Assembly (NCBI RefSeq): GCF_030253575.1
Contig: NC_080569.1
Coordinates: forward strand, 6,077,501-6,141,500
Direction: 5' to 3'
Source of the DNA: Rhododendron vialii
Taxonomy: Eukaryota; Streptophyta; Magnoliopsida; Ericales; Ericaceae
Length of the DNA stretch: 64,000 nt
Part shown: in pieces, positions 1 to 11,182 of the stretch
Layout: each line of letters opens with the position of its first letter
How positions within the stretch are numbered: the stretch's first letter is position 1
Program-made: the position numbers and the translations under genes
The notes under the pieces: generated by a model
Databases searched by the model: none
What the model saw: only the letters and a program-made list of their open reading frames with translations
What the model was told of the DNA's origin: nothing

Positions 1-224
1 GCCGGCTGCACGGCACACATTCAATACGTGTATACCATTCCACTGGTTTTTACTTTTCGCCTTTGTTGTTATTACTTCTTTCTATTGAAAATGATTGTGA
101 TGTAATTGTATCTTTGCTTGGGGCCCTCTCCAAAACGGAGAATTTGTGTGACATGTTTACTAGAGATTTTGTAATTTATTTTCTCATTTTTTTATTTTTC
201 GAGAGAATGTTGGATGGACTCGTT

Positions 225-592
225 GGTATTTCTCAGAAAGTCTACTGTTTCCGACCAAAGGGATACCGATCGGTTCCCAACCGTGCGCCGGGCCCACTCC
301 GGCCACCGGACGGTCGATTTGAACCGTCCAAAAATTTTTAAAAAAAACCAAGTGGACCTATGCGATAATCACGGCTTCCGATTTTATATATATATACAAA
401 AATATTGAGTGTTGAATCGAGCACCTACACACATCGGATACTGTTGATTTTCGCAATGGCCCACACATTTTTTTTTTTAGAATTTTTGGACTGCTCGGAT
501 TGGCAGTCTGGTGGCCGGAGTGGGCCCGGCATGCCGTCGGGAACCGATCGGTATCCTTTTCCGGTCGGGAATTGTAGCACCGATGGGTATTA
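225..592. mobile_element. Foldback MITE with long GC-rich inverted repeats
   Basis: The segment starting GATACCGATCGGTTCCC (near 262) returns inverted as GGGAACCGATCGGTATC (ending near 556). The arms continue through GGGCCCACTCCGGCCACC and its complement, giving arms of at least 60-80 bp around an AT-rich core. This is the structure of a non-autonomous, probably Mutator-like MITE. No clear target duplication was seen, so both ends are approximate. Confidence 0.7.
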
Positions 593-794
593 ATGAAGTA
601 CCAAAAATGTAGTCTTCATATATTCACGTAAAAAATAAGCTTGATCAGACATTAATAGGTATATTAAAAATCAAATTTCGATTTAGGAAATGGACAAACG
701 TGGATAGTTTAACTTCAAAATCTATGACTATTCATTATGTAAACCAAAATTCAAGTTTTGATATGCCTATCGATATCCAATCAAACTGATTTTT

Positions 795-1275
795 TTATGA
801 ATATACTACTCTACTTACCTTACAAAATGAGTGGTTTATATTTTAACAAAAATAGTTTTGTAGGGTCCATGGGCAGTGGTGAAAACCATCAGATTTCCAC
901 CTATGGTGGATATAATTTACTTTCTTTTATGAGTTCACTTTTCACACATTAAGAGGCAATTGAGTAAATTCATATCAAATAAAGACAAATAAGGAAGTGT
1001 ATATGGTAAAAAAAAGGGAGCGTAATAAACATTTCCCAATAATTTTTGTACTTTACCTATCATTTTTACGTGAATATATTATTCTGCAGGCCTTACAAAA
1101 TGAACGATTCAGATTATAACAAAAAATGTCCGATGGAGCCCGTAACGGGCAGTGGTGGAAAACTGAAAGAATTTTATCTCCTCAAAAAAAGATAAAAAAG
1201 TAAATTCACATAAATTTAAACAAAAAAAAAGAGCGTATGTGATAAAATGGAGAATGCGAAAATCATTTTCCAAAT
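795..1275. repeat. Diverged tandem duplication (two copies of about 250 bp)
   Basis: Copy 1 (about 795-1040) and copy 2 (about 1066-1275) share in the same order: GAATATA-TA-T-CT followed by CCTTACAAAATGA, TTATA-TTTTAACAAAAA-like text, GGGCAGTGGTGAAAA, a stretch of TAAATTCA, and GGTAAAAAAAAGGGAGCGTA versus a similar AAAAGAGCGTATG. No coding potential was seen. The segment lies in the spacer upstream of the auxilin-like gene, and 1-1640 holds no gene that I can support. Confidence 0.6.
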
Positions 1276-1638
1276 AATAAATAGCTAATTTATCTATTCA
1301 TTGCTGCACCTGCTAATACCGGTACTCCGTATAAATTAAGGGAATTGATTTTGCCACTTTTCTTTTTGTTATTAATGCCACTTCTTTTTTCTTACAAAAT
1401 AAATTATCTAAAAATACATAAAGCGGAATGATATTAATAAAAATGAGAGTGACAAAATCGCTCCAAAAAAATTATCCTCAAGTTTTACTACTCTAGCGCG
1501 TAAAATAGGACTTTCACGGGAAAAAAAATATCCGAGTCAAATAGTAAGAGGCAGCAAAATGTAGAACCAGGGACAAGGGACAAACAGAGAACAGAGAGGA
1601 GGAGGGAGAAGAAGAAGAGCGAGAAGAGAGAAAGACAA

Positions 1639-1639
1639 T

Positions 1640-1678
<39 letters not shown>
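1639..1678 (+). repeat. (GA)n microsatellite in the auxilin-like 5' region
   Basis: About 20 GA units lie some 290 bp before the auxilin-like start codon, probably in the leader or core promoter. GA/CT tracts also sit before several other genes in this window (NdhV, CBSX3, UCH-like). A GAGA-type regulatory role is possible but not shown. Confidence 0.85.
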
Positions 1679-1681
<3 letters not shown>

Positions 1682-1969
1682 CAGTCCGGCATTCACATCT
1701 ACCGGAGACTTTCCGTCTCCCCATTCCATGTACGATTCTGTATCCATACACAAACATATACATACATATACACATACATATATTTTTCCAATTCCCTCTT
1801 ATTCTCCTTATCCAACCCTAATAAAATACCGTCCTCCTCGTTTCCCCCTTTCCTTGATCTCAATCACCCTCCTACCGCACAGCCTGATCTCGCCAGATCT
1901 GATTCTGACCTAAACTCTTCAAGAAACACTAATTTCCAAAAATTGAAAGATTTATTAGGGGCCGTCGAA

Positions 1970-4900
1970 ATGGATGACTTTGGCATGTTTCCCAGAGACC
2001 TAGGGTTCAGACCCCAAGGCAAATCGGCTCCCATGGCTCCTCCCAAAGGATCGAGATCATCTTCTTCTTCGTTCGCCGACGATCAGTTCAGCGACGTCTT
2101 CGGTGGCCCTCCTAAGTACACGAGTTCCAGCAACAACAAAACGACGTCGTCGCTTTCGGATTTGGATTACAATTCGATTTTCAAAAGCTCCTCGAGTTCC
2201 GCGACTAACGATTCGAAGATTAGGTCGTCTTCGCCCGTGTACGATAAGCCAGTTTACGACGAGGACATCTTCGACGGGCTGCCTGGGTTGAAGAGTAAAT
2301 CGACGTCGGCCTCTTCTAGGGTTGGTTTCGACAGTGATGCCTTCGAGAGCATTTCGAACCAGAATCAGAGGCAGAGTGCTGCGTTTGATGATCTTCTTGG
2401 GAATTTTTGGCGGAATGACAAGGCCGGAGGAAAAAGTACTACGAGCTCCAGAGGGCTAGTAGATGATTTGATTCCTGGGTTTGGTGGTAGCAGTAGTCCC
2501 CCCAAAAGCAGCAGGTACTGTGTATGGTTAATGTAATCCCATTGGTTTATTATGCTCGAATGGCTTATCCAATGTAGTTGTTTGGTTTAGCATTGTATTG
2601 ATATTGTCGCTGTGGTTGGATGGCCGTAATGCGTTCATTGGTTTATTATGCTCGAATGGCTTTTCCAATGTAGTCGTTTGGTTTAGCAGTGTGTTGGATA
2701 TTGTGTCACTGGTTGGATGGCCGTAATATTGAGGGTTTTTCCGTTTTGGGAGAGGGGAAACTATAATTGCAAGGAATCAGATAGCTATGATATTTGTTCG
2801 AGTTGAGATTTCGTTTGATTAAGGCAAGCCTGAAATTTACAAGTACTGTGTGAGAGGGTTAGGAGCAGATTCTTCTTAATTTGGGACTGTGACTCCAGAT
2901 TAGTATGTAATCAATAATCATGAATCATTTTCCTGTTCTTGTCGATTCTGAGTTGAGGAATATAGGAGTCTGGAACCACTGTCATTCCCAACCAAGATTC
3001 TTGCCATTCGAACTCAGCTTTTATGTTAAATGCTTGGCATTGGGTTGTATCGTTTTGGGAGAGAGTTGTTAGTCATTGTTTACGATAAGTTTGGTGAGAA
3101 TTTTTTCGAATCAATCTATTTCGGGATTGACTTAGGAGAGAGGGCCAAGATACTTCGATTTTGTGTTTTTGTAAACATCATCATATCTTACGCGGCAAAT
3201 AGACTAATTGGAATTAATTGATGAATATTAGAATTTATATAAATGCTATTTATTCAACAAATTTGATTGGTTAATACGAGTTGATTTTCTGTTACGACAA
3301 ATTGAGGAAACAATAGCCAGTCCAATAGCCACTTCAGCGGCTTTTTCTAAGTTACTGTACAACTACTAATAGATATAATGACTAGTGTGGCTGGCCTTCC
3401 TTTGGAACTTTTCCGTACATGAGTGCCGTGATTAGCTGGCCTTCCTTGAGAACTTTTTCATACACGAGCGACGCGATTGACAGATGCATGAAATGTTAGA
3501 CATACTTGAACTCTAAGTTGTTATTTCAGTAGTAACTTTGTGTTGTCATAAATAACGATGCTTTGCTTAGCCCCAAAAAAAAAAAAAAAAAATGATGGTT
3601 TGTAAATAAAACATGACAGATCTCGATTACCCTACCAGACACCTATTAATGGCAGTAACTGAGTGTTGCGCTTTATGTCAAAAGAGAACTTGCATCCAAG
3701 AAGCTTGGCAAAATTGCCAGCTCTTTGAACACCGGTTGGTTAGTATCTTAGCTCCATTTTCATGTTTATTTGACAGGCCACTTTCAGAGCCTGATCGAGC
3801 GCAGAATGCTAGTTCAACCACCAAACCAACATATGATGTGATGGAAGACCCCTTTGCTGTTTTAGAATCAAATTCAACCCCTTCAGCTTCATCCCCCGGC
3901 CTGTTCACTGATCCACTTGAAGAGATCAGTAAGATTGGAAACTCTGGGAACACTAAAGTCAGTGATTCATCAGTTAGTGGGAGGGCATTTGATGTAGATC
4001 CCCTTGATGGTTTTGGCCAATCTGTTCCTGCACTTTCCTCTGAGATGAATAGCAGAGTGAAGGAGGGGAGCCCTTCAATGACAGGATCAAGCATGGGTAA
4101 AGTACAAACTTCTGTTAATAGTGAAGCATTTGGGAGTTCGTCTTTCAGGGATTATGAGATTGACTCGCAGAAGTTGTATGCTGACAATTTCCAGGAATCT
4201 CATCAAACTATGTCTGATATACCAAGTGTTTCAACAGATTCTCGTACTTCTGTTGGTCAAAATCCCTTTGACATACACGCTGATCATGGTGAGATGAATG
4301 CCCAGGTAGACAAATCTCCAGAATCAGAAGAGTATGTCGATCCATCTGATGAAGTTTGGCTCACAGTATCAGAGGTCCCTCTTTTTACCCAACCCACGGG
4401 TGCTCCACCACCTTCGAGACCCCCTCCTCCAATACCCACTTGGGGTTCAAAGTCAGAAGCAGGCTTTTTTGATTCAAATGCAAGAAAGAAGGGTAATGAG
4501 TTCTCTCCTTCACCAAATTCCGGTCAATACTCTCAAACTGCTATGCCAACCCGTTCTCATGTGAAGAGCGGTGCGGTGTCTCAAATAGATGAACTTGAGG
4601 ATTTCGCCATGGGTAGGGGTGGAAATTATGTTGATGAGGATGCTGAAGAAATGAACACAAACTCCTCTGCTGCTGCTGCTTCTGCAGCTGCCATGAAGGA
4701 TGCTATGGATAAAGCCGAGGCTAAGTTTAGGCATGCAAAGGAAGTAAGGGAAAGAGAGTACGCAAAGACTGCCAGAAGTAGAGAAGCTGTGCAGCTGGAA
4801 AAAGATGAACACGTCATACAAGATGAGGAGGAGGGAGAATTCAAGGAAAACCAGGAGAGATTAGATTGTGAGCGGAGACAAAGGGAGGAGGAAGAGAAAG

Positions 4901-7900
4901 AGCGGAGGAGACTTGAGAAGGAGAGGGAGAGAGCCAGACAAGCTGTGGAAAGGGCCACTAGGGAAGCACGCGAAAGAGCAGCTGCTGATGCACGTGAAAG
5001 AGCAGCTGCTGAAACTCGCCTAAAAGCCGAGAGAGCTGCTGTTGGGAGGGTACAAGCTGAAGCTAGAGAACGTGCTGAAAGGGCTGCAGTTCAGAGAGTA
5101 CAAGCTGAAGCGCGTGACAGGGCAGCAGCAGAGGCAAGAGAGAGAGCAGAAAAGGCTGCGGCAGAAGCTAAGGAAAGAGCAAATGCAGAAGCAAGGGAAA
5201 AAGCTGCTGCTGCTGCTAAAGCAGAAGCTGAAGCAAGACGTAAAGCAGAAAGGGCTGCCGTAGAGAGGGCTGCCGCAGAGGCTAGAGAAAGAGCTGCTGC
5301 TGAAGCTAGGGAAAAGGCTGCTGCTGCTGCAAGAATGAACCAACAGAGGAATGATAACGATCTTGAATCCTTTTTCAGCATGGGTTCTAGACCTACCAGT
5401 GCTCCGCGGCCACGTGCAAATTCTTATGTGAGTTACCTGAAGCTGGAACATCTGGAGTACAACAGTTTGACCTTTTTGGTCTCCATGTAGATGTATAGTG
5501 TTAATTCCTTATTGTTTTGTCTGTTCTGCTTGAAATTTCAGGACCCTATGGCAGACCCCCAGTTTCAGAGTAAGGGAGGACCAGAAGGGGCAAGGACATC
5601 CGTTAGTTCCTCATCCAATATGAGAAAAGCATCTTCGACTACTAATATTGTTGATGATCTTACTTCAATTTTCGGAGGTAATATATAGTTCCGAACCGTA
5701 ATCCTTTGCATTGAGTTGCCTCTTCTTCCTTCTTCTTACTGATATTGCTAATTTACTGAGATGTTTTTGGTTGCAAAGCTTCCCCTTCAGCTGGAGAATT
5801 CCAGGATGTTGAAGGAGAAACTGAGGAAAGGAGGAGGGCTAGATTGGAACGCCACCAAAGGACACAGGAGCGTGCGGTATGTGTTCTCTGCCCGAAGACA
5901 TATCTGATTAGGTCATCGCTGTTGCCAAAGCAAAATAGGCTTTTGTTAAAGCATGGCTAGTTGTGCATTCTAGTTTGTTTGCATTGCTTTGGTAAATGCC
6001 AAAGCTACTTCGGCAGTAGCCATGGCCATCTAATTTGTTGCTCTGTTTGGAGACGCAGTTTAGATTTTCAGTTTTTCATTGTTGATTATACATGTTCAGG
6101 CTAAAGCACTGGCTGAAAAAAATCAGCGGGATCTTCAAACTCTGAGGGATCAAGAAGAAAGATATGTAAGTTCCCTTTTTTGTAGGTAAAAAGACAGGTA
6201 AGTACCTTCTCCGTCGGCAGCATCGCATGCTATGTATATGTGTATGGCAATGCATTGGTTTTGGAACGATGTTAGGTATGCTCCAGTGTTTGAATAGTAA
6301 GAAGACTGGTCCTTGTTCCGCAACTTATTCATGAGGTTCAAAAGTGTGTATAGCAATGCAATAGTTTACTGCCTTGTGATGAGGCCTTCTATTATAGTAG
6401 TATGAGATCAAGCCAAATAGGGCGTTTCTTGTACTACTTACAACTATGACAAACATTCCACTATGAAATTTTATTGGCAACGTCAAAAACTATGACAAGC
6501 ATTCTTACCCTCTTGCCCTTGAAACAATGGTTAATTAACTGCAAGTTGTCCGGTGGCACATGTTTGTTGTGAAAAATAGTATAAAGACAGATGTTATCAA
6601 ATATAAATCATGTCTTTTTTCCTCTAGTTGTGCAGTGTAATTTGATTCTTAATCACAATCGAAGTTTCTCATCCATGTTTTATAGTCATTCTTTCATAGA
6701 TCTTCAAGAATTCAGATATTTGATATGGGTGCCTTACTGTAATGGATTAAAAGGTTTTGCCCCTTGGCTACAGCCTACATTAAACTTGCTTGGCTTCAAC
6801 TTATATTGTTCCATATTTTTTCTTTTTTATTTGCAGAGGGTCGCCGAAACATTAGATGTGGAGATCAAGCGGTGGGCTGCAGGGAAAGAGGGAAATTTGC
6901 GTGCACTGTTATCAACCATGCAATATGTGAGTTTGATCATCCGCCTTCTTGAAAAGCAGTTGCATGACATTTAACGGCATTCTGATTGCTGCATTCTTTT
7001 ATAACATTTGTTTTCTAGTATTCAAAAGTAGCCCTTTCCTTGCTGGTGTATCTTTTGCAGTTTTATAGCTCCTTTTCTCTCTGATTCTGTTCTCTCCTGT
7101 GGTAGAAGTTATTGGTCTAGTTCTATTTCACGTTCCACCCTCTGCTTATCATATCTGACAACGATTTAAGTCTTATAATGACGGTTGCAAAACCGTTACA
7201 ATAGAACTCATACTTAGTGTCTGATTATCTTGTCAATACCATGTTCCGTTGCTGGTCTAGAAATTCTCAGAACAAAGGATGTGGTATCTTTAGGCGTTTG
7301 AGAACTGTGAAGGTTTTGATACATCCTTTAATCTTTTGTTGTAAATTTGCCAGCTGTTATATTCTAATGTTGAATGGTGATCAGGTGCTATGGCCTGGAT
7401 GTGGTTGGCAGCCTGTTTCTTTGACTGATTTGATCACTGGTGCATCAGTCAAAAAAGTTTATAGGAAGGCAACTCTGTGCATCCATCCTGATAAGGTGCA
7501 ACAAAAAGGTGCCACACTTCAGCAAAAATATGTTGCTGAGAAGGTGTTTGACCTTCTTAAGGTACTTGTCTCATGATCTGAGCAATTTTATTTGTTAATT
7601 TGTTCCTGATAATGTGTCATACAACATTGGTTTTATTGTCTTCCATAATTGAATGACCAATTTGAAGAAGATTTATTGAATTCAATTGGATGAAGTTTTA
7701 TTTGCCTCCATCTCATGTCTCATTTTCCTGTAGTTAGAATGCATTCATTTTTAAGGTACTTTTTGCAATTTTTTTGACTTCCCTTTATTTCCCCCTCGAA
7801 ACAAAATAGCATGACACTAAGAAGGCAATTTTTAGAAAATATAGGACATTACATGCCTGGGATTTTATGTATTAAATCTTTAGAGATTATTATATGCATG

Positions 7901-9192
7901 AATATGTATGAATAGTTTTTATGCAAAGGTAATGTGAAAAGATGAGGTGTAAGGGCTTGTTTGATAACTTAAATTCAGCACTTAAAACTGAATCAATTAA
8001 GTAATAAGTGATTTAGTAGGTTTGATACCTACATTTTACATTGCTTAACAAATTAAGTACCACTTAAAATATAGGCTAAAAAGTTGAAAAAAATTAAGTA
8101 GCTTTGAGCTACTTAATTCTGGCTGAATTTTTGTGAACTTACATTCAACCATCATACCACCACAACCACCACCACCACCACCACCACAACTCTACCACCA
8201 CCACTACCACCACTCCACCACCACCACTACCATCGCTACACCACCACCACCACCACTACACCACTTCCACCACCTACACCACTCCACCACCACCACTCCA
8301 CCACCACCACCACCACTACCACTACCATCACTACACCACCACCATCGTTCCTACCACCACTCCACCACCACCATCGTTCCTACCTCCACTACCATCACTA
8401 CACCGCCACCGCCACTCCCACGTACCACTCCACCACACCACTCCACCACCACCATCTCCACCACTCCTCCACCATTACAATAAGTATATTATGACTGTTA
8501 GTAAATTAAAAGAGAATTGGAACAAAATTAATTCATCATTTTTTTAATTCAATACTTAATATATTTATCAAACAGCTTTTCAGCTTAAAAATTTCAGCAT
8601 TCAGTTTTCAGTACTTAATTTTTCAGCTTTCAGTTTCAGTTTTATCAAACAGCCCCTAAGTGTTTTAGATACTATTCTGAGTGACAAAATCTATAGCTGA
8701 ACATTGTAAATCATATGAGATATTCATCTTATAAATGATTTGAAATGCAGAATATTGGTTTGTTGTGTTCCAAAGAATGCAGAACATTCTTGCTATAAAG
8801 AGACATTACATAGGTCTTGTACGGAGGGTTCAGTAAGTGAAGTGTCCGCCAATTGTTGGTCAAAAAACTAATAAGGACACGTTGAGCGTCTGACATGCTC
8901 TAGGAGTGTCCAAGGTGACACTTGACACTCCTTAAGCATCCGTGTGTCTTAGCCTGGCGATGATAGTTGTTTTATTTTGGTGGAGATTTTTCTAATCTTG
9001 CTTTACTAGAGCCGGCTCTCAATCTATGTCACCTAAATGCGTTTAATTATCTTCACTCTAGGCAAATTCTATTTTATTGATGTGCCAAAAAAGTTACGAT
9101 GTTTCATTGCTATATTGGCTTTTCTCTCATCTCTATTTTGATGTGATAAATAGGAGGCTTGGAACAAGTTTAATTCAGAGGAACTCTTTTGA
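1970..9192 (+). CDS. Auxilin-like J-domain protein (clathrin uncoating cofactor)
   Basis: Auxilin-like cofactors recruit Hsc70 to strip clathrin from coated vesicles. Exons by splice sites and phase: 1970-2514, 3777-5427, 5542-5677, 5779-5876, 6100-6165, 6837-6926, 7385-7561, 9154-9192; they join to 933 aa. The start MDDFGMF...[12 protein letters not shown] is the typical N-terminus of the plant family. The middle (about residues 185-480) is low-complexity, Ser/Pro/Asp-rich with DPF-like motifs, followed by an Ala/Glu/Arg-rich coiled coil (about 487-700). The C-terminal J domain has the catalytic HPD at about 896-898 and ends [19 protein letters not shown]. Placing the J domain at the C-terminus is diagnostic of auxilins. 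The last 13 codons are a separate exon behind a 1.6-kb intron that holds a MITE. The closest named relatives I know are Arabidopsis auxilin-related proteins 1 and 2 (about 900 aa). The family call is firm; the orthologue is not resolved. Confidence 0.93.
2540..2731. repeat. Two 96-bp tandem copies in auxilin-like intron 1
   Basis: ATTGGTTTATTATGCTCGAA begins near 2541 and again near 2637, 96 bp later. The two copies stay alignable to GGTTGGATGGCCGTAAT at each end. A shorter pair, GCTGGCCTTCCTT..., lies at about 3389-3480 (unit about 45 bp) in the same intron. Both are intronic and leave the coding phase unchanged. Confidence 0.85.
7953..8656. mobile_element. hAT-like MITE carrying a CCA/CAC microsatellite, in auxilin-like intron 7
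   Basis: The left end GGGCTTGTTTGATAACTT is mirrored by the right end TTTTATCAAACAGCCCC. Sub-terminal CAGTTTTCAGTACTTAATT-type sequence on the right matches AATTAAGTA... on the left. The interior is dominated by an irregular (CCA)n/(CAC)n tract at about 8150-8480, which opens a 116-codon His/Thr/Pro reading frame that I regard as meaningless. The GTTTGATAA termini resemble hAT-type MITEs. No perfect 8-bp target duplication could be fixed. Confidence 0.7.
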
Positions 9193-11182
9193 ATTTCGCC
9201 CCGGTCCTTTTGCATAATATGAAGAGTACCATTTATCGGGAGAAAGTCTTCGAGCTGTTCCAGCAGACATATTCCTCAGCTGCTACCGTGCACAGGTTTG
9301 GCTAATGTGGTTTGAATGTTTGATAATGGAAATATCCACCGGTGCTGAGATGCCTGAATGGCAAGGGCATGCTCCTGCTGCTGTAAACTGATGTGAATGC
9401 CATAGATATATAAGTATGTGGAATGATTGGTCGGTGTAGAGTTGTATTGTCAATCGTCACCCTGCACATCTTTGTCGAATTTAATCATCCTATCTCATCT
9501 TTATGGGATAATTTTTCTCCTCGTGATTCTTTTTTTTTTCCCCCTTATTATTTCTTTTGTTTCTGGTGGGGCTTGATGTGGTCGTGCCAGAAATGCCACG
9601 AGCCATTGTATTTGTGTTGAGATGAAAGTTTTTGTGGTGGACTTTCAAGATATACGGATATATATGTGTCTTGGATTTCAGCTTTTGGTCTGGAAATCCA
9701 ATCATAATGGTTTTGTCAGTTTCTTTTCCTTCTCTGTTCGATTTCTTTGTTTATTTGAACTTCATTACTATCGACCTCAGATATACCATGTATACAGATA
9801 TATTTCTTCTGTACGTGCTCATGCCAATGTCCATTAGAATGAAAATGTTGGATCAATACGTAGTGTGTGCACTTCTTCTATCGCGGACCAACGATTGAGA
9901 ATTATCCAGGTGAAATATGGAATGAAACAGTTATTTTGGTAGTTTATGGGCTCGTTTTGCCCTCATGTTGCATACGGCACTATAAAGAGGCTATAAACGT
10001 ACCCTTTATTCGTACATGAAGGTTATTGTCTGCATATTCTCATTTGTTTTCTAGGGCTGTATAGTTCTTACCGCGTTTAAATTTTTTGATTCTGGGTCGG
10101 TGTTTTGTTCCTTCATGTGTTCTGGGCACAGCCAGTGATGGCTGGTACATGGTTCTCACTTCTTAGCTTCTCTTTTGATGATGTATGTGTATTAAGATCT
10201 GCTGTTAGAATTCAACTGCCTGAGTTAGAGTGTCCACAGTAGCACTATTTATGGGCTTCGGAACTAAACGCCACACTGCCGATTTAAATAAAAACTAAAC
10301 TAAACTCCATACTCATCCATACTTTGGGATGATGTATTGTATTGTAATGTTCATTGCTGAAAGAAAGGTTAAAAGAAGCAACCAGATATTTTTTTGGTAA
10401 CAACGGGATGTTTGAATATATGTTTAAGCATGAAATTTCTTGAAGGTCTGGAGAAAAAAAAAGGTCACTCAAGGCCAAGTACTCCACTGAAAATATTCTG
10501 TTTGAAATTTTGGGACTTTCAATACGTTCTCTCTACCTCAGTTGTGAAAAGTCCTAAAGATCCTTTACAATGTCCACAATTCCAAACATTGACAAGGAAT
10601 AGAAGCACAAAAACAAACATCTGCACTTAAAAATATACACAAACAGATTGGCTATTGTTCATCCACTCGAACGCTTTGCTGTGGCTACTTGATGGGAGCT
10701 TTCGAGTTAAGGAATTTTATTGAATTGAGCTTCTCATTCTAACAACGAAGAAGGGAATACTTCGCTGGGCATTTACACGTAAGATTGAGGTTCTCAGTAA
10801 GCAGTCAATATCTGGATGGATGTTTGATAAGTAGGTGAACACCCTGTTTACGGTTTGATCAGCATGGCTTTTGATACCTATTCCAATTGGGTTAAGAGAG
10901 GGAGAGAGCTAGTGTTCTGTGGTGGCAGTGATGGAGGAAGCAAAATGCAAAATTCAATTTTACAATCTAACAATAATAGAAAATCAGTTATTCTGTTAGC
11001 GAAGATGTTTCCGAATATATGATCGTAGCTTTTCTGTCACTGTATAAACAAATGTCTTCTGAATGCAATATTTGATATCAACACTTGCATACCTATATAG
11101 ACAGAAAAAGCTACATCTTCATCAATCAAACCAAAAATTGATAAATGAACTATTAGTTTGAATTGGAAACCTGACAACTAAC
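9193..11182. other. Spacer between the convergent auxilin-like and NdhV genes
   Basis: The first few hundred bases are probably the auxilin-like 3' UTR. The remainder is AT-rich, with poly-T and poly-A runs and no supported reading frame, RNA gene or clear transposon. GAGTGTCCACAGTAGCAC near 10228 resembles one end of a common plant MITE, but a matching second end was not found. Confidence 0.5.

Noticed and set aside
1488-1775. Minus-strand frame of 95 codons with Ser-Leu repeats
   Set aside because: It translates the (GA)n tract in the auxilin-like leader region.
4626-5451. Long minus-strand frames rich in Ser, Ala and Leu
   Set aside because: They are antisense shadows of the Glu/Arg/Ala coiled-coil exon of the auxilin-like gene.
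8133-8483. 116-codon frame rich in His, Thr and Pro
   Set aside because: It is the translation of a CCA/CAC microsatellite inside a MITE in an intron.
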